Of a stretch of 64,000 nucleotides of DNA, positions 33,787 through 41,428 are shown piece by piece; the stretch's first letter is position 1; each line of letters starts with the position of its first letter. This DNA comes from Natribaculum luteum (GTDB lineage Archaea > Halobacteriota > Halobacteria > Halobacteriales > Natrialbaceae). The notes beneath the pieces were generated by a model that saw nothing but the letters and a program-made list of their open reading frames with translations, made no database searches and was not told the DNA's origin. The stretch covers positions 496,001-560,000 of the forward strand of contig NZ_CP095398.1 in the NCBI RefSeq assembly GCF_023008545.1. Reading direction: 5' to 3'. Position numbers and translations under genes: made by a program.

Positions 33787-33899
33787 TCTCGGTGACGTCG
33801 TCGCTCGAGTGACTTTGCGAGTGGACGACACTCGAGTGAGCGACTGACCGCCAGCACGCGTCGTCAACGGTTAAGTAGCGTGGCACCGACACACGTGGT

Positions 33900-34148
33900 A
33901 TGGCGACGGAATACCTGACGGCTCCGATGCCCGGCGTGTTTTACCGACGACCCGATCCCGACGATCCGCCGTTCGTCGAGGTCGGTGACGACGTCAGCGA
34001 GGGTGAGACGGTCGCCCTCGTCGGCGTGATGAAGAACTTCCACGACGTCACGGCGTCCTCGAGCGGGACCGTAAGCGAGATTCTGGTCGACGACGAGGCG
34101 GAGATCGAGGCCGGTCAGGAACTGATCGAACTGACGACGGACGACTGA
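33900..34148 (+). CDS. biotin carboxyl carrier-type protein
   Basis: 82 aa, a complete single biotinyl/lipoyl domain: LTAPMPGVFYRRPDPDDPPF, VEVGDDVSEGETVALVG, the biotin-acceptor region VMKNFHDV (Lys ~45) and GTVSEILVDDEAEIEAGQEL. The usual MKM is MKN. TTAAGTAG at ~33870, about 30 bp upstream, acts as TATA box. Such stand-alone carriers cluster with biotin carboxylase and PxpB/PxpC-type carboxyltransferases; those two lie 2.6 kb downstream here. Confidence 0.87.
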   Translation: MATEYLTAPMPGVFYRRPDPDDPPFVEVGDDVSEGETVALVGVMKNFHDVTASSSGTVSEILVDDEAEIEAGQELIELTTDD

Positions 34149-34306
34149 TCGAGCAGGAAGCCCGCAGCGTCGAGGAGGTGACACACCTTCCGCAGCTGAA
34201 AGACGGCGGGGTCGGAGACGTGCTCGAGTCCGACCTCGGGATTCGCGGGTTTCTGAAACGCGTCCTCCGCGTCGCCGAGCGCCGCCTCGAGTTCCTTCGA
34301 GGTCAC
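34115..34306 (-). pseudogene. HEPN-type toxin, truncated
   Basis: 63 codons from GTG 34306, whose start overlaps the stop of the nucleotidyltransferase gene (4 bp). TSKELEAALGDAEDAFQKPA, then VGLEHVSDPAVFQLRKVCHL resembles the first helices of haloarchaeal HEPN/DUF86-like partners. After LLDAAGFLLDQ the frame enters the 3' end of the biotin carrier gene in antisense and stops. The R-X4-6-H ribonuclease motif of HEPN toxins lies in the lost part. Confidence 0.6.
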
Positions 34307-34962
34307 TCGACGACATCTCCGAAGAGATCGCGCTTCACCCGGCGGAGCGTCTCGCTCTCCGAGAGGGCGATCCCTTCCTGGAAGATCGGCCGTAGGTCCT
34401 CCCCTCGCCTGCGTGCGCTCTCGGGCGACTCGACGAAGACCTCGAACTCGTACCGCTGACCGTCGATCCGTTCCTCCTCGAGATCACGCGCGACGTCCGA
34501 GGCGGTTCGTCGCGCGGCAACCAGCTCGTCGTCATCGTCGACGAGCACGAAGACATCGACGTCGCTCGCTCGGTCGGCCTCTCCCCGTGCCACGCTCCCG
34601 AAACAGACGATCCCGACGGTGGACGATAGCTCCTCGTCTATTCGGTCTGCGAATCGCCGGAGCGGTTCCCGGAACTCCGCCTGCGGGATCTCGAGCAACG
34701 GATCGTCGACCTCGTGTAGCCGTCGCTCGTCGATCCGGTAGAGCGTCTTGTTACCAACGTCGCGCCTGACGATCAATCCCATTGCCTCGAGCAGCGAGAG
34801 TGCCTTCGAGACGCTGGGGCCGCCGAATCCGGTAAGTTCTTGTAAGTCCCGGTTCCCGAACTCGTCGGTCGGGTTCCGCGCGAGGATCTCGAGGATGTCG
34901 TCCATCGCCTCGTACCTGAAGATCTGCTCGTCCGGTAGCGGCAGTCGCACTTCAATGTCCAT
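34303..34962 (-). CDS. MNT-type nucleotidyltransferase antitoxin with N-terminal HTH
   Basis: 219 aa. A winged helix at ~15-80 (NRDLQELTGFGGPSVSKALS) is followed by a minimal nucleotidyltransferase domain at ~100-200 with the motif GSVARGEADRASDVDVFVLV (GSxxxG...DxD). In MNT-HEPN systems the nucleotidyltransferase AMPylates and silences the HEPN ribonuclease. The partner is truncated here, so the enzyme probably persists as an orphan with self-regulatory HTH. Confidence 0.82.
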   Translation of the reverse strand: MDIEVRLPLPDEQIFRYEAMDDILEILARNPTDEFGNRDLQELTGFGGPSVSKALSLLEAMGLIVRRDVGNKTLYRIDERRLHEVDDPLLEIPQAEFREPLRRFADRIDEELSSTVGIVCFGSVARGEADRASDVDVFVLVDDDDELVAARRTASDVARDLEEERIDGQRYEFEVFVESPESARRRGEDLRPIFQEGIALSESETLRRVKRDLFGDVVE

Positions 34963-34963
34963 T

Positions 34964-35006
34964 CGTTATGCCTCATATAACGAGTTACATAACATATAAC
35001 GTTTTC
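34964..35006. promoter_or_regulatory. repeat-rich promoter of the MNT gene
   Basis: On the minus strand two copies of CGTTATATG flank GTTATGTAAC, and a further CATAACG sits at the start codon. The elements are AT-rich, about one and a half turns apart, and overlap the likely TATA box. This fits autoregulation by the protein's own HTH domain. Confidence 0.5.
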
Positions 35007-35037
35007 ATGATCGAGTTCTGGCGCGCAGAGGCTGCGT

Positions 35038-35164
35038 GATCGTGTCAACTGCCCCGCGCACGGTGGCGTGGGGCTTGTCAGTGAACTCGGCCTCTGCCGA
35101 CGGTTAGTCGGACGGGACAAATCCCCGGTTTGGGGTTCACGAGAGCGAGCTCTCGTACAGCCCA
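35038..35164 (-). mobile_element. right end / reRNA-like region behind the TnpB pseudogene
   Basis: Minus-strand order: CAGGTTTCGTAGAAACCTG stem-loop, GAGAGCTCGCTCTC stem-loop, CCCCAAACCGGGG stem-loop, CCGACTAACCGTCGG stem-loop, then GACAAGCCCCACGCCACCGT and GCGCGGGGCAGTTGAC. This is the terminus whose solo copies appear at 15217, 23869 and 29247. It is consistent with a TnpB guide-RNA scaffold. Confidence 0.6.
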
Positions 35165-35935
35165 TCAGGTTTCTACGAAACCTGAGGACGTCACCGTTCC
35201 TGACTTCAGGGCGAGTTGACTGTCGCCCGTCCGCCGAGACGACTGTAGGCTCCGACGGACGTACCGCCACCCAACATTCTTCGCACCCACGCAATCTGCA
35301 TTCTGAGTCGCACCGCACGACTCACACTCAAACTCCGCCTGTCGCACTCGGTTCCCCTCGCTCGTATGCCCACACTCGGGGCACCGACGGCTCGTATTCT
35401 TCGGATTTACAAACTCGACGCTAATCCCTTCGGCTTCAGCCTTGTACTCCACGAGGTCAACAAGTTGCCGGTGCGCCCACTGATGAAACTCTTTGACGGG
35501 CGGCGCACGTTCTCGAATGTGTTTTAGCTTCTCGAACGCGATGTACTCGCAATCGTGTGTCCGTGCTTCTTCGAGAATCCGGTTACGACTTGATGGAGTT
35601 GGTCACGAAGATACCGTGACTCCCTACCGCTCATCTACTGAATTGTCCGATGGGCGGATTGTGTGCCGGTCTGCTGAAGTTGCCGCGAATCCGCTCGAAC
35701 TTCCGGTGCCGGTGCCTGAGTTCTCTCCCCGATGCGAAGTACGCTGTACTCGTGGTGGCGATGTTGACGATGCCGAGGTCAACGCCGAGAACTGTCCTGT
35801 CCTCGTCGTGATGAATAAACTGAGCGGCCGAAAGCGTAGGAAGATCCCAAGTGGTCAATCCTCCGTGCCAAAAATCAGGCTGCTATCACCACATCTGTCG
35901 AGTTCTCACTTGTGGAACTCGCCTACGAGATAGTC
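35165..35935 (-). pseudogene. TnpB pseudogene (frameshifted, N-terminally truncated)
   Basis: Upstream part (35631-35858): RTVLGVDLGIVNIATTSTAY, RuvC-I. Downstream part (35165-~35590): CEYIAFEKLKHIRERAPPVK (RuvC-II Glu), zinc finger CPECGHTSEGN...FECESCG and RuvC-III NADCVGAKNVG. A frameshift near 35590 separates them, and the first ~180 residues of a normal TnpB are missing. All catalytic acids are legible but cannot be in one protein. Confidence 0.85.
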
Positions 35936-36066
35936 AGTGCTGAGTTCATATCTTTGATCGTAGTGGGGAAAGCAGACACCGTTTATCGCCATCGATAATG
36001 TCGGCGAGACGTTAGACAGACCGTTGACGCTAGTGTTTTGTGTGTGCACTACGTACGTACAAGCGT

Positions 36067-36342
36067 ATGTCGGAAGCTGGCGCTAACAATGGTGACCCCG
36101 AGATCGAACGAATCAATCTTCGCATTTCGCGGTCGTTTCGCGAAGTGATCGACGAGACATGGCGCGAGCGAGGTTTTAATAGCCGAAGTGAGTTCATCCG
36201 ATACGCACTCCGTGAGTCAGTAAACCATCCCGAGGGTGCTGGATTCTGGAAAGACCTCGCAGTTAGCGAGGCACAGTTTGATGACGGAGACGCTCGCTCG
36301 AGTGACGAGATCAAAGCAGAGTATGGGCTCGACGAGGAGTGA
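36067..36342 (+). CDS. ribbon-helix-helix antitoxin
   Basis: 91 aa from ATG 36067 (MSEAGANNGDPEIERINLRI). The RHH domain is RINLRISRSFREVIDETWRE with GFNSRSEFIRYALRES, and an acidic C-terminus (DDGDARSSDEIKAEYGLDEE) wraps the toxin. The palindromic TACGTACGTA just upstream (~36052) may be its operator. It overlaps the toxin start by 20 bp, which implies coupled translation. Confidence 0.83.
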   Translation: MSEAGANNGDPEIERINLRISRSFREVIDETWRERGFNSRSEFIRYALRESVNHPEGAGFWKDLAVSEAQFDDGDARSSDEIKAEYGLDEE

Positions 36343-36616
36343 CGACGATTGGTCGTGGGTTTTTTCGCCACGAGCTGAAGACCAGTTTGCACAGCTGGAT
36401 CCAGAAACGCAAGAGCGGCTCATCTCCAAACTGGATGACGTTGTCTCCTCAGAATGGCGTGAGCCTGCTGACTTCCTCGAACCGTTAACCAATTCCCCAT
36501 TCCAAAAGCTTCGAGTAGGGACCTATCGGGTTGGCTGTCGGCTAGTGCATGAGGAGCGCATTTTGCGTGTTGAGAGCGTTCGAAAACGTGACGGGGCATA
36601 TACTGCTGACGACTGA
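36323..36616 (+). CDS. RelE/ParE-family toxin
   Basis: 97 aa from ATG 36323 (MGSTRSDDDWSWVFSPRAED). RelE/ParE fold features: QFAQLDPETQERLISKLDDV, LRVGTYRVGCRLVHEERILR, then VESVRKRDGAYTADD. An mRNA interferase or gyrase-inhibiting role cannot be separated by sequence. It looks intact, making this the only apparently complete canonical pair in the window. Confidence 0.85.
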   Translation: MGSTRSDDDWSWVFSPRAEDQFAQLDPETQERLISKLDDVVSSEWREPADFLEPLTNSPFQKLRVGTYRVGCRLVHEERILRVESVRKRDGAYTADD

Positions 36617-36755
36617 CACCACCATTATTTCCGTATAGAACCACTCGTAACTATTCGATAGTGCACTACCGATATGCAGCAGGACGCCTACGACGTGACG
36701 GCTGCCGACAGTTCGGTGTGCTGTGGGTGTCCGAGTTCGGATCGGCGTCCGAACG

Positions 36756-37724
36756 CTACTGCTCGAGTCCGTCCCGGATCGCCTCGAGGTCGTCCTCGAT
36801 CGCTTGGCGAACCTCGAGTGCCTCGTCGACGGTCACGGCGTCGAAGGTGACGCTCTCGTGGGTGCGTCGCTGTGCGAGCAGGTCGCGGTCGGCGCTGATC
36901 ACGGTTCCGACGGTGGCGTAGCCGCCGCCGGTCACGGCGTCGCGCATCAGGACGATCGGCTTCTGTGGGAGCTGGATGGAGCCGATCGGGTAGCCGACGT
37001 CGACCACGTTCGACGGATCGGTCCCCGCGCCGAAGGGCTGCTCGCGTTCGACGAACTCGAGTTCGGGCCCCTCGAGGCGGTAGCCGACGCGGTCGGCTTC
37101 GGGCGTCACCGTCCACTCGACGTCACATAGCCGCTCGCGGCTCTCGTCCGTTAGCCGGTAGTCACAGAGGCCGACGACGACGCGGACGCTGTCCGTCGTG
37201 AAGTCCCGGAGGTGTTCCTCGGGAGCGCTGTTCCCGACGACGGCCTCGAGATCTGTCCCGTTGTCGGCGACGGCGAGTTCGTCCCCTTCCTCGAGCGTTC
37301 GCCCTTCGTGGCCGCCGATGCCGACCAGCGTGTACGTCGAGCGACTCTCCATCACTTCCGGAACGTCGATGCCGCCGGTCACGGCGAGGTAGGTGCGTGC
37401 ACCCTCGGTCGCAAACTCCATCTCGAGTTCCTGGCCAGCCTCGACGCGAACCGCCTCATGCATCGGGACGGCCTCCCCATCGATGCGGGCGGGCATCTTT
37501 GCGCCGGCGAGCGCGACGACGGCGTCCTCCTCGAATCGGACGTTCGCTCCCGCGTAGGTCATCTCGAGGGTCGCCGCGTCGGGGTCGTTGCCGACGAGGG
37601 CGTTGGCCACCTCGTGGGAGAACTGGTCCATCGCGCCCGACGGAGGCATTCCGATGTGGTACTGGCCGAATCGGCCGAGATCCTGGACGGTCGTCGAGAT
37701 GCCGCCGTCCGTAATTTCGATCAT
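36756..37724 (-). CDS. pxpC: 5-oxoprolinase subunit C-like carboxyltransferase
   Basis: 322 aa, PxpC/KipA (biotin-dependent carboxyltransferase-like, AHS2) family: IEITDGGISTTVQDLGRFG, GMPPSGAMDQFSHEVANALV, TYLAVTGGIDVPEVMESRST and near the end GYPIGSIQLPQKPIVLMRDA, VTGGGYATVG. With PxpB it forms the ATP-dependent 5-oxoproline hydrolase or a related urea/biotin carboxyltransferase. It overlaps pxpB by 4 bp. pxpA was not found in the window. Confidence 0.9.
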   Translation of the reverse strand: MIEITDGGISTTVQDLGRFGQYHIGMPPSGAMDQFSHEVANALVGNDPDAATLEMTYAGANVRFEEDAVVALAGAKMPARIDGEAVPMHEAVRVEAGQELEMEFATEGARTYLAVTGGIDVPEVMESRSTYTLVGIGGHEGRTLEEGDELAVADNGTDLEAVVGNSAPEEHLRDFTTDSVRVVVGLCDYRLTDESRERLCDVEWTVTPEADRVGYRLEGPELEFVEREQPFGAGTDPSNVVDVGYPIGSIQLPQKPIVLMRDAVTGGGYATVGTVISADRDLLAQRRTHESVTFDAVTVDEALEVRQAIEDDLEAIRDGLEQ

Positions 37725-38626
37725 CCGGCGAGCACCCCCATGAGCCGCTCGTTGTACTCGTGTGGCGCTTCGAAGAACTCCTCGGGTGTGAACTCCACGT
37801 CTTCGATCGTGTACTCGTAGGTGCCGGCTTCGACTTCCTCGCGGATGGCGTCGTACTCCTCGCGGTCGATGCGTCGGTAGGTCAGGATGTCACCGGGGTT
37901 GGGAAAGACCATCGAGTCTTCGAAGGCGGGCAGTTCCTGGTCGATGTCGAGCACTTCGATCGGCGTCCGGCCGTACAGCTGGTAGCCGCCCGCCCCCTGG
38001 ACGGGATAGACGACCGAGAACGCACCGCCGAAGCCCACAGCACGGCTGGGCGTGTCGGTCCGCGGCTGGACGTACTTGGGAACTTCCATCTGTTCGCTCT
38101 TCGGTACCATCTGGAAACACCACGGCAGGCCAGGGACGAAGCCGACCATCGTCACCATGTGCGGCGCGCCGACGAACGCGTCGAGAAACGCCTCGACGGA
38201 GTCGAAGCCGTTGATGCGCGCGGAGTACTCGAGGTCCGTCGCGTCGGGGTCCTGGTGGCGATCCCGGAAGTTCATGAGCGTCTCGTGAGTCCACGGGTCG
38301 TCGAACAACACCGGCACCTCGACGATGCGTGTCTCCCAGGAGTACTCCGAGATGTCGGTCTCGGCGGCGATCTCTTTTAATTCGTCGACCATCGTCTCGG
38401 GGTGGATCACGTCGGGATCGAACCGCACCATGTACGAGGCGTTGGCGGGACAGATCTCGGTGACGCCCTCGAGGTCGCGGTCCCGGATCTGCTGGGTGAT
38501 CGCCATCGCCTGGAAGTTGGCGTCGAAACTCATCGCCTCGTCGAGTTCGACGAAGACGTGGTCGTCGCCCCCGAACTCGTATCGCGGCTCCGGGAGGTCC
38601 GTCCGCTCGATTCGTTCTCCTGTCAT
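37721..38626 (-). CDS. pxpB: 5-oxoprolinase subunit B-like carboxyltransferase
   Basis: 301 aa from ATG 38626 (MTGERIERTDLPEPRYEFGG). AHS1/KipI family: GFVPGLPWCFQMVPKSEQME, RTDTPSRAVGFGGAFSVVYP and VQGAGGYQLYGRTPIEVLD. An apparent extension to 38815 lies in operator DNA and is not homologous. The N-terminal ~60 residues are longer than in short bacterial PxpB. The pair, together with the biotin carrier at 33900, suggests a biotin-dependent carboxylase-type variant. Confidence 0.88.
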   Translation of the reverse strand: MTGERIERTDLPEPRYEFGGDDHVFVELDEAMSFDANFQAMAITQQIRDRDLEGVTEICPANASYMVRFDPDVIHPETMVDELKEIAAETDISEYSWETRIVEVPVLFDDPWTHETLMNFRDRHQDPDATDLEYSARINGFDSVEAFLDAFVGAPHMVTMVGFVPGLPWCFQMVPKSEQMEVPKYVQPRTDTPSRAVGFGGAFSVVYPVQGAGGYQLYGRTPIEVLDIDQELPAFEDSMVFPNPGDILTYRRIDREEYDAIREEVEAGTYEYTIEDVEFTPEEFFEAPHEYNERLMGVLAG

Positions 38627-38767
38627 CAGTCTGTGACAGAAGACACCATGGCTACGCTTAACGGTGCCGGTCGTGATGGAGGCGGCGACGTCGCGTCTGG
38701 TCGCCCTCGAGGTCCACGTTCGTTTCCGTCGTACTCGTGGCGGACCTGCAGGGACGGACAGTCGGTT

Positions 38768-38837
38768 CAATAGGCACCTGTCTAATACTATCTTAGATAG
38801 GATACTATTAAACAATGTTTAGAATAGGAACCTATTG
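38768..38837. promoter_or_regulatory. dyad cluster upstream of pxpB
   Basis: AATAGGCACCTGTC (38769-38782), CTATCTTAGATAG (38788-38800) and the near-perfect AATAGGAACCTATT (38824-38837) lie within 70 bp in an AT-rich block. ATACTATTAA between them could be a TATA element. The regular dyads suggest an operator; the regulator is unknown. Confidence 0.5.
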
Positions 38838-38847
38838 CAGACAAACA

Positions 38848-39294
38848 CTACGAGTGGCTATCGGACCTGTGTAACTGCTGAACCCGCTTTTCCACCCACT
38901 CGAGAACGTCGAACAAGACGCCGAGATGGTGGTTCGACTCGAGTGGCGACGGTTCCGCAGGTGAAGCAGCATCCGGCGGCGGATGGAAGTGTTCTCGGGG
39001 TGCGTCTGGCTTTGGATGACGGCCCCATTGACACTGCCAGGTTTCGTCCTCGCGATACTCGAGATAGTGAACGGTGTAGTCACCGCCGACGAACCACCGG
39101 ACGTCGACTCGAACACCGCTCACGTCGACTGGATACTGTTCCCTATCTACCCGGAGTTCGAGAACGCGTGGTGATATCGTATCGGGTCGAAAGTCCCAGT
39201 CCGAAACGAGCGGATGCGTGGTCGCACGCCGTGCAAGCACCTCGAGTGTCGGGACGTCGAGTGGCCCACTCGGGGCTTCTTCTCGTTCGGTCAC
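38848..39294 (-). CDS. TumE-like (DUF6516-type) putative toxin
   Basis: 148 aa. Central beta-rich segment: LELRVDREQYPVDVSGVRVD, then VHYLEYREDETWQCQWGRHP, a His/Pro-rich REHFHPPPDA and the C-terminal GVLFDVLEWVEKRVQQL. This arrangement matches TumE/DUF6516 proteins, which are toxins in HTH-paired modules. It sits 3 bp behind a DUF7342 HTH gene. Toxicity is inferred from family and context only. Confidence 0.65.
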   Translation of the reverse strand: MTEREEAPSGPLDVPTLEVLARRATTHPLVSDWDFRPDTISPRVLELRVDREQYPVDVSGVRVDVRWFVGGDYTVHYLEYREDETWQCQWGRHPKPDAPREHFHPPPDAASPAEPSPLESNHHLGVLFDVLEWVEKRVQQLHRSDSHS

Positions 39295-39297
39295 AGC

Positions 39298-39825
39298 TCA
39301 AACCCGTGCTCGATCATTGTTGGACGACTCGGCTCGCTGGACGGCGCGTTTCAGGAGCGTAATATCTCGCCGGGTCGTCCGCCATTCCGTAAGGTCTTCC
39401 CACCGATCGTGAAGTTCTTCGTGACTCTCGTCTGGATCATCAGCGACGACGACGGCGTCTGGATCGGGGACACCGTATTTCTCCTGAAATCCCTGGTCTG
39501 CTTCGAGGAGTTCCTCGAGACGAGCCCGAAGGTCACTCGTGTTGTGTTCACGTGCAAGCGTCTCCACGCGCTTCCATCGGAAGTACGACGGATTTCGTCG
39601 GTACAGTGCCGGTCGCGCCGTCGCTCGCTCTGCAATCCCCATCTCGACGAGCTGTTCGAGCGCCTGGCGAGCGCCGTTTTCGGAACAGTCCGCCCACTCC
39701 GCGAACTGTTGTGCGGAAGCAGTGTTCGTGGTCCCCACGAGAACGTCGTATATCCGTTGAAACGTCGTCCGGTCTGCACTCCACTGCGCTGCTGGATCGT
39801 CCGACGGCCCAGATCGTTTTGTCAT
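39298..39825 (-). CDS. DUF7342-type winged-helix protein (putative antitoxin/repressor)
   Basis: 175 aa. Winged helix at ~20-85: TTFQRIYDVLVGTTNTASAQ, CSENGARQALEQLVEMGIAE, RRNPSYFRWKRVETLAREH. A helical C-terminal region holds YGVPDPDAVVVADDPDESHE and WRTTRRDITLLKRAVQRAES. It is the first gene of a two-gene operon with the TumE-like gene, so it probably represses the operon and neutralises the partner. The promoter at 39848-39858 allows a leaderless transcript. Confidence 0.7.
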   Translation of the reverse strand: MTKRSGPSDDPAAQWSADRTTFQRIYDVLVGTTNTASAQQFAEWADCSENGARQALEQLVEMGIAERATARPALYRRNPSYFRWKRVETLAREHNTSDLRARLEELLEADQGFQEKYGVPDPDAVVVADDPDESHEELHDRWEDLTEWRTTRRDITLLKRAVQRAESSNNDRARV

Positions 39826-39845
39826 GTGTCCCCTTTCGGCAGCAA

Positions 39846-39862
39846 AGCATATATTATTGCTT
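39846..39862 (-). promoter_or_regulatory. promoter of the DUF7342/TumE-like operon
   Basis: AAGCAATAATATATGCTTTG (minus strand) combines a TATA core (AATATAT) with arms AAGCA/TGCTT, about 25 bp ahead of ATG 39825. The dyad over the TATA box suits autorepression. The IS110 element inserted about 70 bp further upstream does not disrupt it. Confidence 0.5.
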
Positions 39863-39943
39863 CACCTCAGATATCTGTGTCTCACTCTGTTGAAATCCGC
39901 AGTTGTTGATACAAATAGCGTGCTGACTCGATGGAAATTCTGC

Positions 39944-40146
39944 TATCCCATGAGAGCGTGAAACAAGTATGGGACGCAAGAGACCGAGCTGTATTCCGTG
40001 CCTGAGAGCACGTGGTGCTGACTGGTCCGAGTGCGTAGGAAGCCGAGTCCTGGGCATCACAGCCCGACTGCCGCTCCTGGCGGCAGTCGGGAAAGCCCGT
40101 ATAGGTGAATCTCCGTTTCACGCACCGGCGTTCCAAGGTGAGTCCA
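39944..40146 (+). ncRNA. candidate bridge-RNA region of the IS110 element
   Basis: The non-coding DNA upstream of the transposase holds a strong stem-loop, CCCGACTGCCGCTCCTGGCG / GGCAGTCGGG (~40061-40089), and shorter hairpins. IS110-group elements encode a bridge RNA here, the IS1111 group downstream of the gene. The 3' flank (41146-41335) also has a GC-rich hairpin (GCGCCGCCGGGGCGGCGC), so the side is not settled. Confidence 0.35.
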
Positions 40147-41145
40147 ATGTTCATTGGAATCGACGTACACAAGCGGTACTCACAAATCGCAGTATTGGAC
40201 GAAAACGGTGAGATCGTCGAAGAGGTTCGCGTCGAAAACGCGAACCTCGACGACTTTGCCCAGCAGTACGCTGGGTCCAAAGCCGCGCTTGAAGCGACCA
40301 GCAATTACTACCATATCCATGATACTCTTTCAGAGTATCTGGATGTGACTGTCGCCAATCCAGGCGAATTGAAGTTGATCTCCGACTCGGACAAGAAAAC
40401 TGACCGCGTCGACGCGAAACAACTCGCTCGGATGGTTCGGTTAGGATCGATTCCTGAAAGCTACGTTCCAACCGATGAGGTTCGGCAAGCCCGCACACTT
40501 GTGCGCGGGCGCCAGAAGCTCGTCGAGAACCGGACCGAGTACGCGAACAAGATCCATGGCTTGTTGAGTGACCACGGGATCACTCAGGAGGTGAAACCGC
40601 TGAGTGTGGAGGGACGAGAGTTCCTGACGGAACTCTCGCTCCCGGCACCGTGGGACGCGTTGCTGGAGTCGTATCTGGAGCTCATTCAGACACTCACTGA
40701 GCAAATTGAGTCGTTGGAAACGGAGATCGAGGAGCGGGCTGGGTCTCTGAAGGAGACCCAGCTCCTGATGACGATTCCCGGGGTGAGTTACTTTACAGCG
40801 TTGACGATTTACGCGGAATTGGGAGAGATAGACCGGTTTGACCGGGCCAAGGAGATCGTAAGTTACGTCGGACTAAACCCGATAATCCGCGAGTCTGGCG
40901 ACTCGCGGTTTGAGGGGAGTATCTCGAAACGAGGGTCAGGACGCGTCCGGTGGCTGCTCGTTCAAGCGTCGTACACAGCGGTTCATACGTGCGAAGACGA
41001 GTACCTCAGCCGGTTCTACAACCGGTTGGCTCGAAAGAAGAACTCGAAAACAGCGATCGTAGCAACCGCCCGGAAACTGCTGGTTTCAATGTATCATATG
41101 CTGGACCGTGAGGAGGTGTACGATCCACCAGGGGTGAGTGCCTGA
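40147..41145 (+). CDS. IS110 family transposase (DEDD)
   Basis: 332 aa from ATG 40147. The N-terminal RuvC-like DEDD domain has MFIGIDVHKRYSQIAVLDEN (first Asp), AALEATSNYYHI (Glu) and DKKTDRVDAKQLARMVRLG (Asp-Asp). The C-terminal Tnp domain has LLMTIPGVSYFTALTIYAEL, then YVGLNPIIRESG and RWLLVQASYTAVH with the conserved Ser-containing region. It looks intact. An in-frame upstream start at 40105 is possible but lies in the structured leader. Confidence 0.93.
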   Translation: MFIGIDVHKRYSQIAVLDENGEIVEEVRVENANLDDFAQQYAGSKAALEATSNYYHIHDTLSEYLDVTVANPGELKLISDSDKKTDRVDAKQLARMVRLGSIPESYVPTDEVRQARTLVRGRQKLVENRTEYANKIHGLLSDHGITQEVKPLSVEGREFLTELSLPAPWDALLESYLELIQTLTEQIESLETEIEERAGSLKETQLLMTIPGVSYFTALTIYAELGEIDRFDRAKEIVSYVGLNPIIRESGDSRFEGSISKRGSGRVRWLLVQASYTAVHTCEDEYLSRFYNRLARKKNSKTAIVATARKLLVSMYHMLDREEVYDPPGVSA

Positions 41146-41428
41146 GCGCCGCCGGGGCGGCGCTCATTGGCCGGCTGGTGGCAGCGTGAGCGACCGCTCT
41201 CGCTAACAAGAAGTCCCCCGCCTGATGGCTGTTTCAGTAGCTATCGGTTCGCCGGTTGCCGATTCTACGCTCGAAAATTACAGCAAGTTCCCGTCGCCAG
41301 AAGGATTATCTTAGCAAACGTGGTTTGTTTAACCAGCAGAATTTCCATAGGTGAGTACACAGCGCATCTCTCGCACCTCTCTGCACGTCGCCAATCGAGC
41401 GCGCAGCTATCGGACAGAAGGTGCTGGA

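Larger units (their letters stand above)
39933..41346 (+). mobile_element. IS110-family element
   Basis: Boundaries are approximate, based on inverted GGAAATTCTGC (39933-39943) and GCAGAATTTCC (41336-41346), which may be subterminal as in the IS1111 group. It contains one DEDD transposase and unusually long non-coding flanks (about 200 bp each side). No target duplication is expected. It lies between the DUF7342 operon and the CPBP protease gene. Confidence 0.65.
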
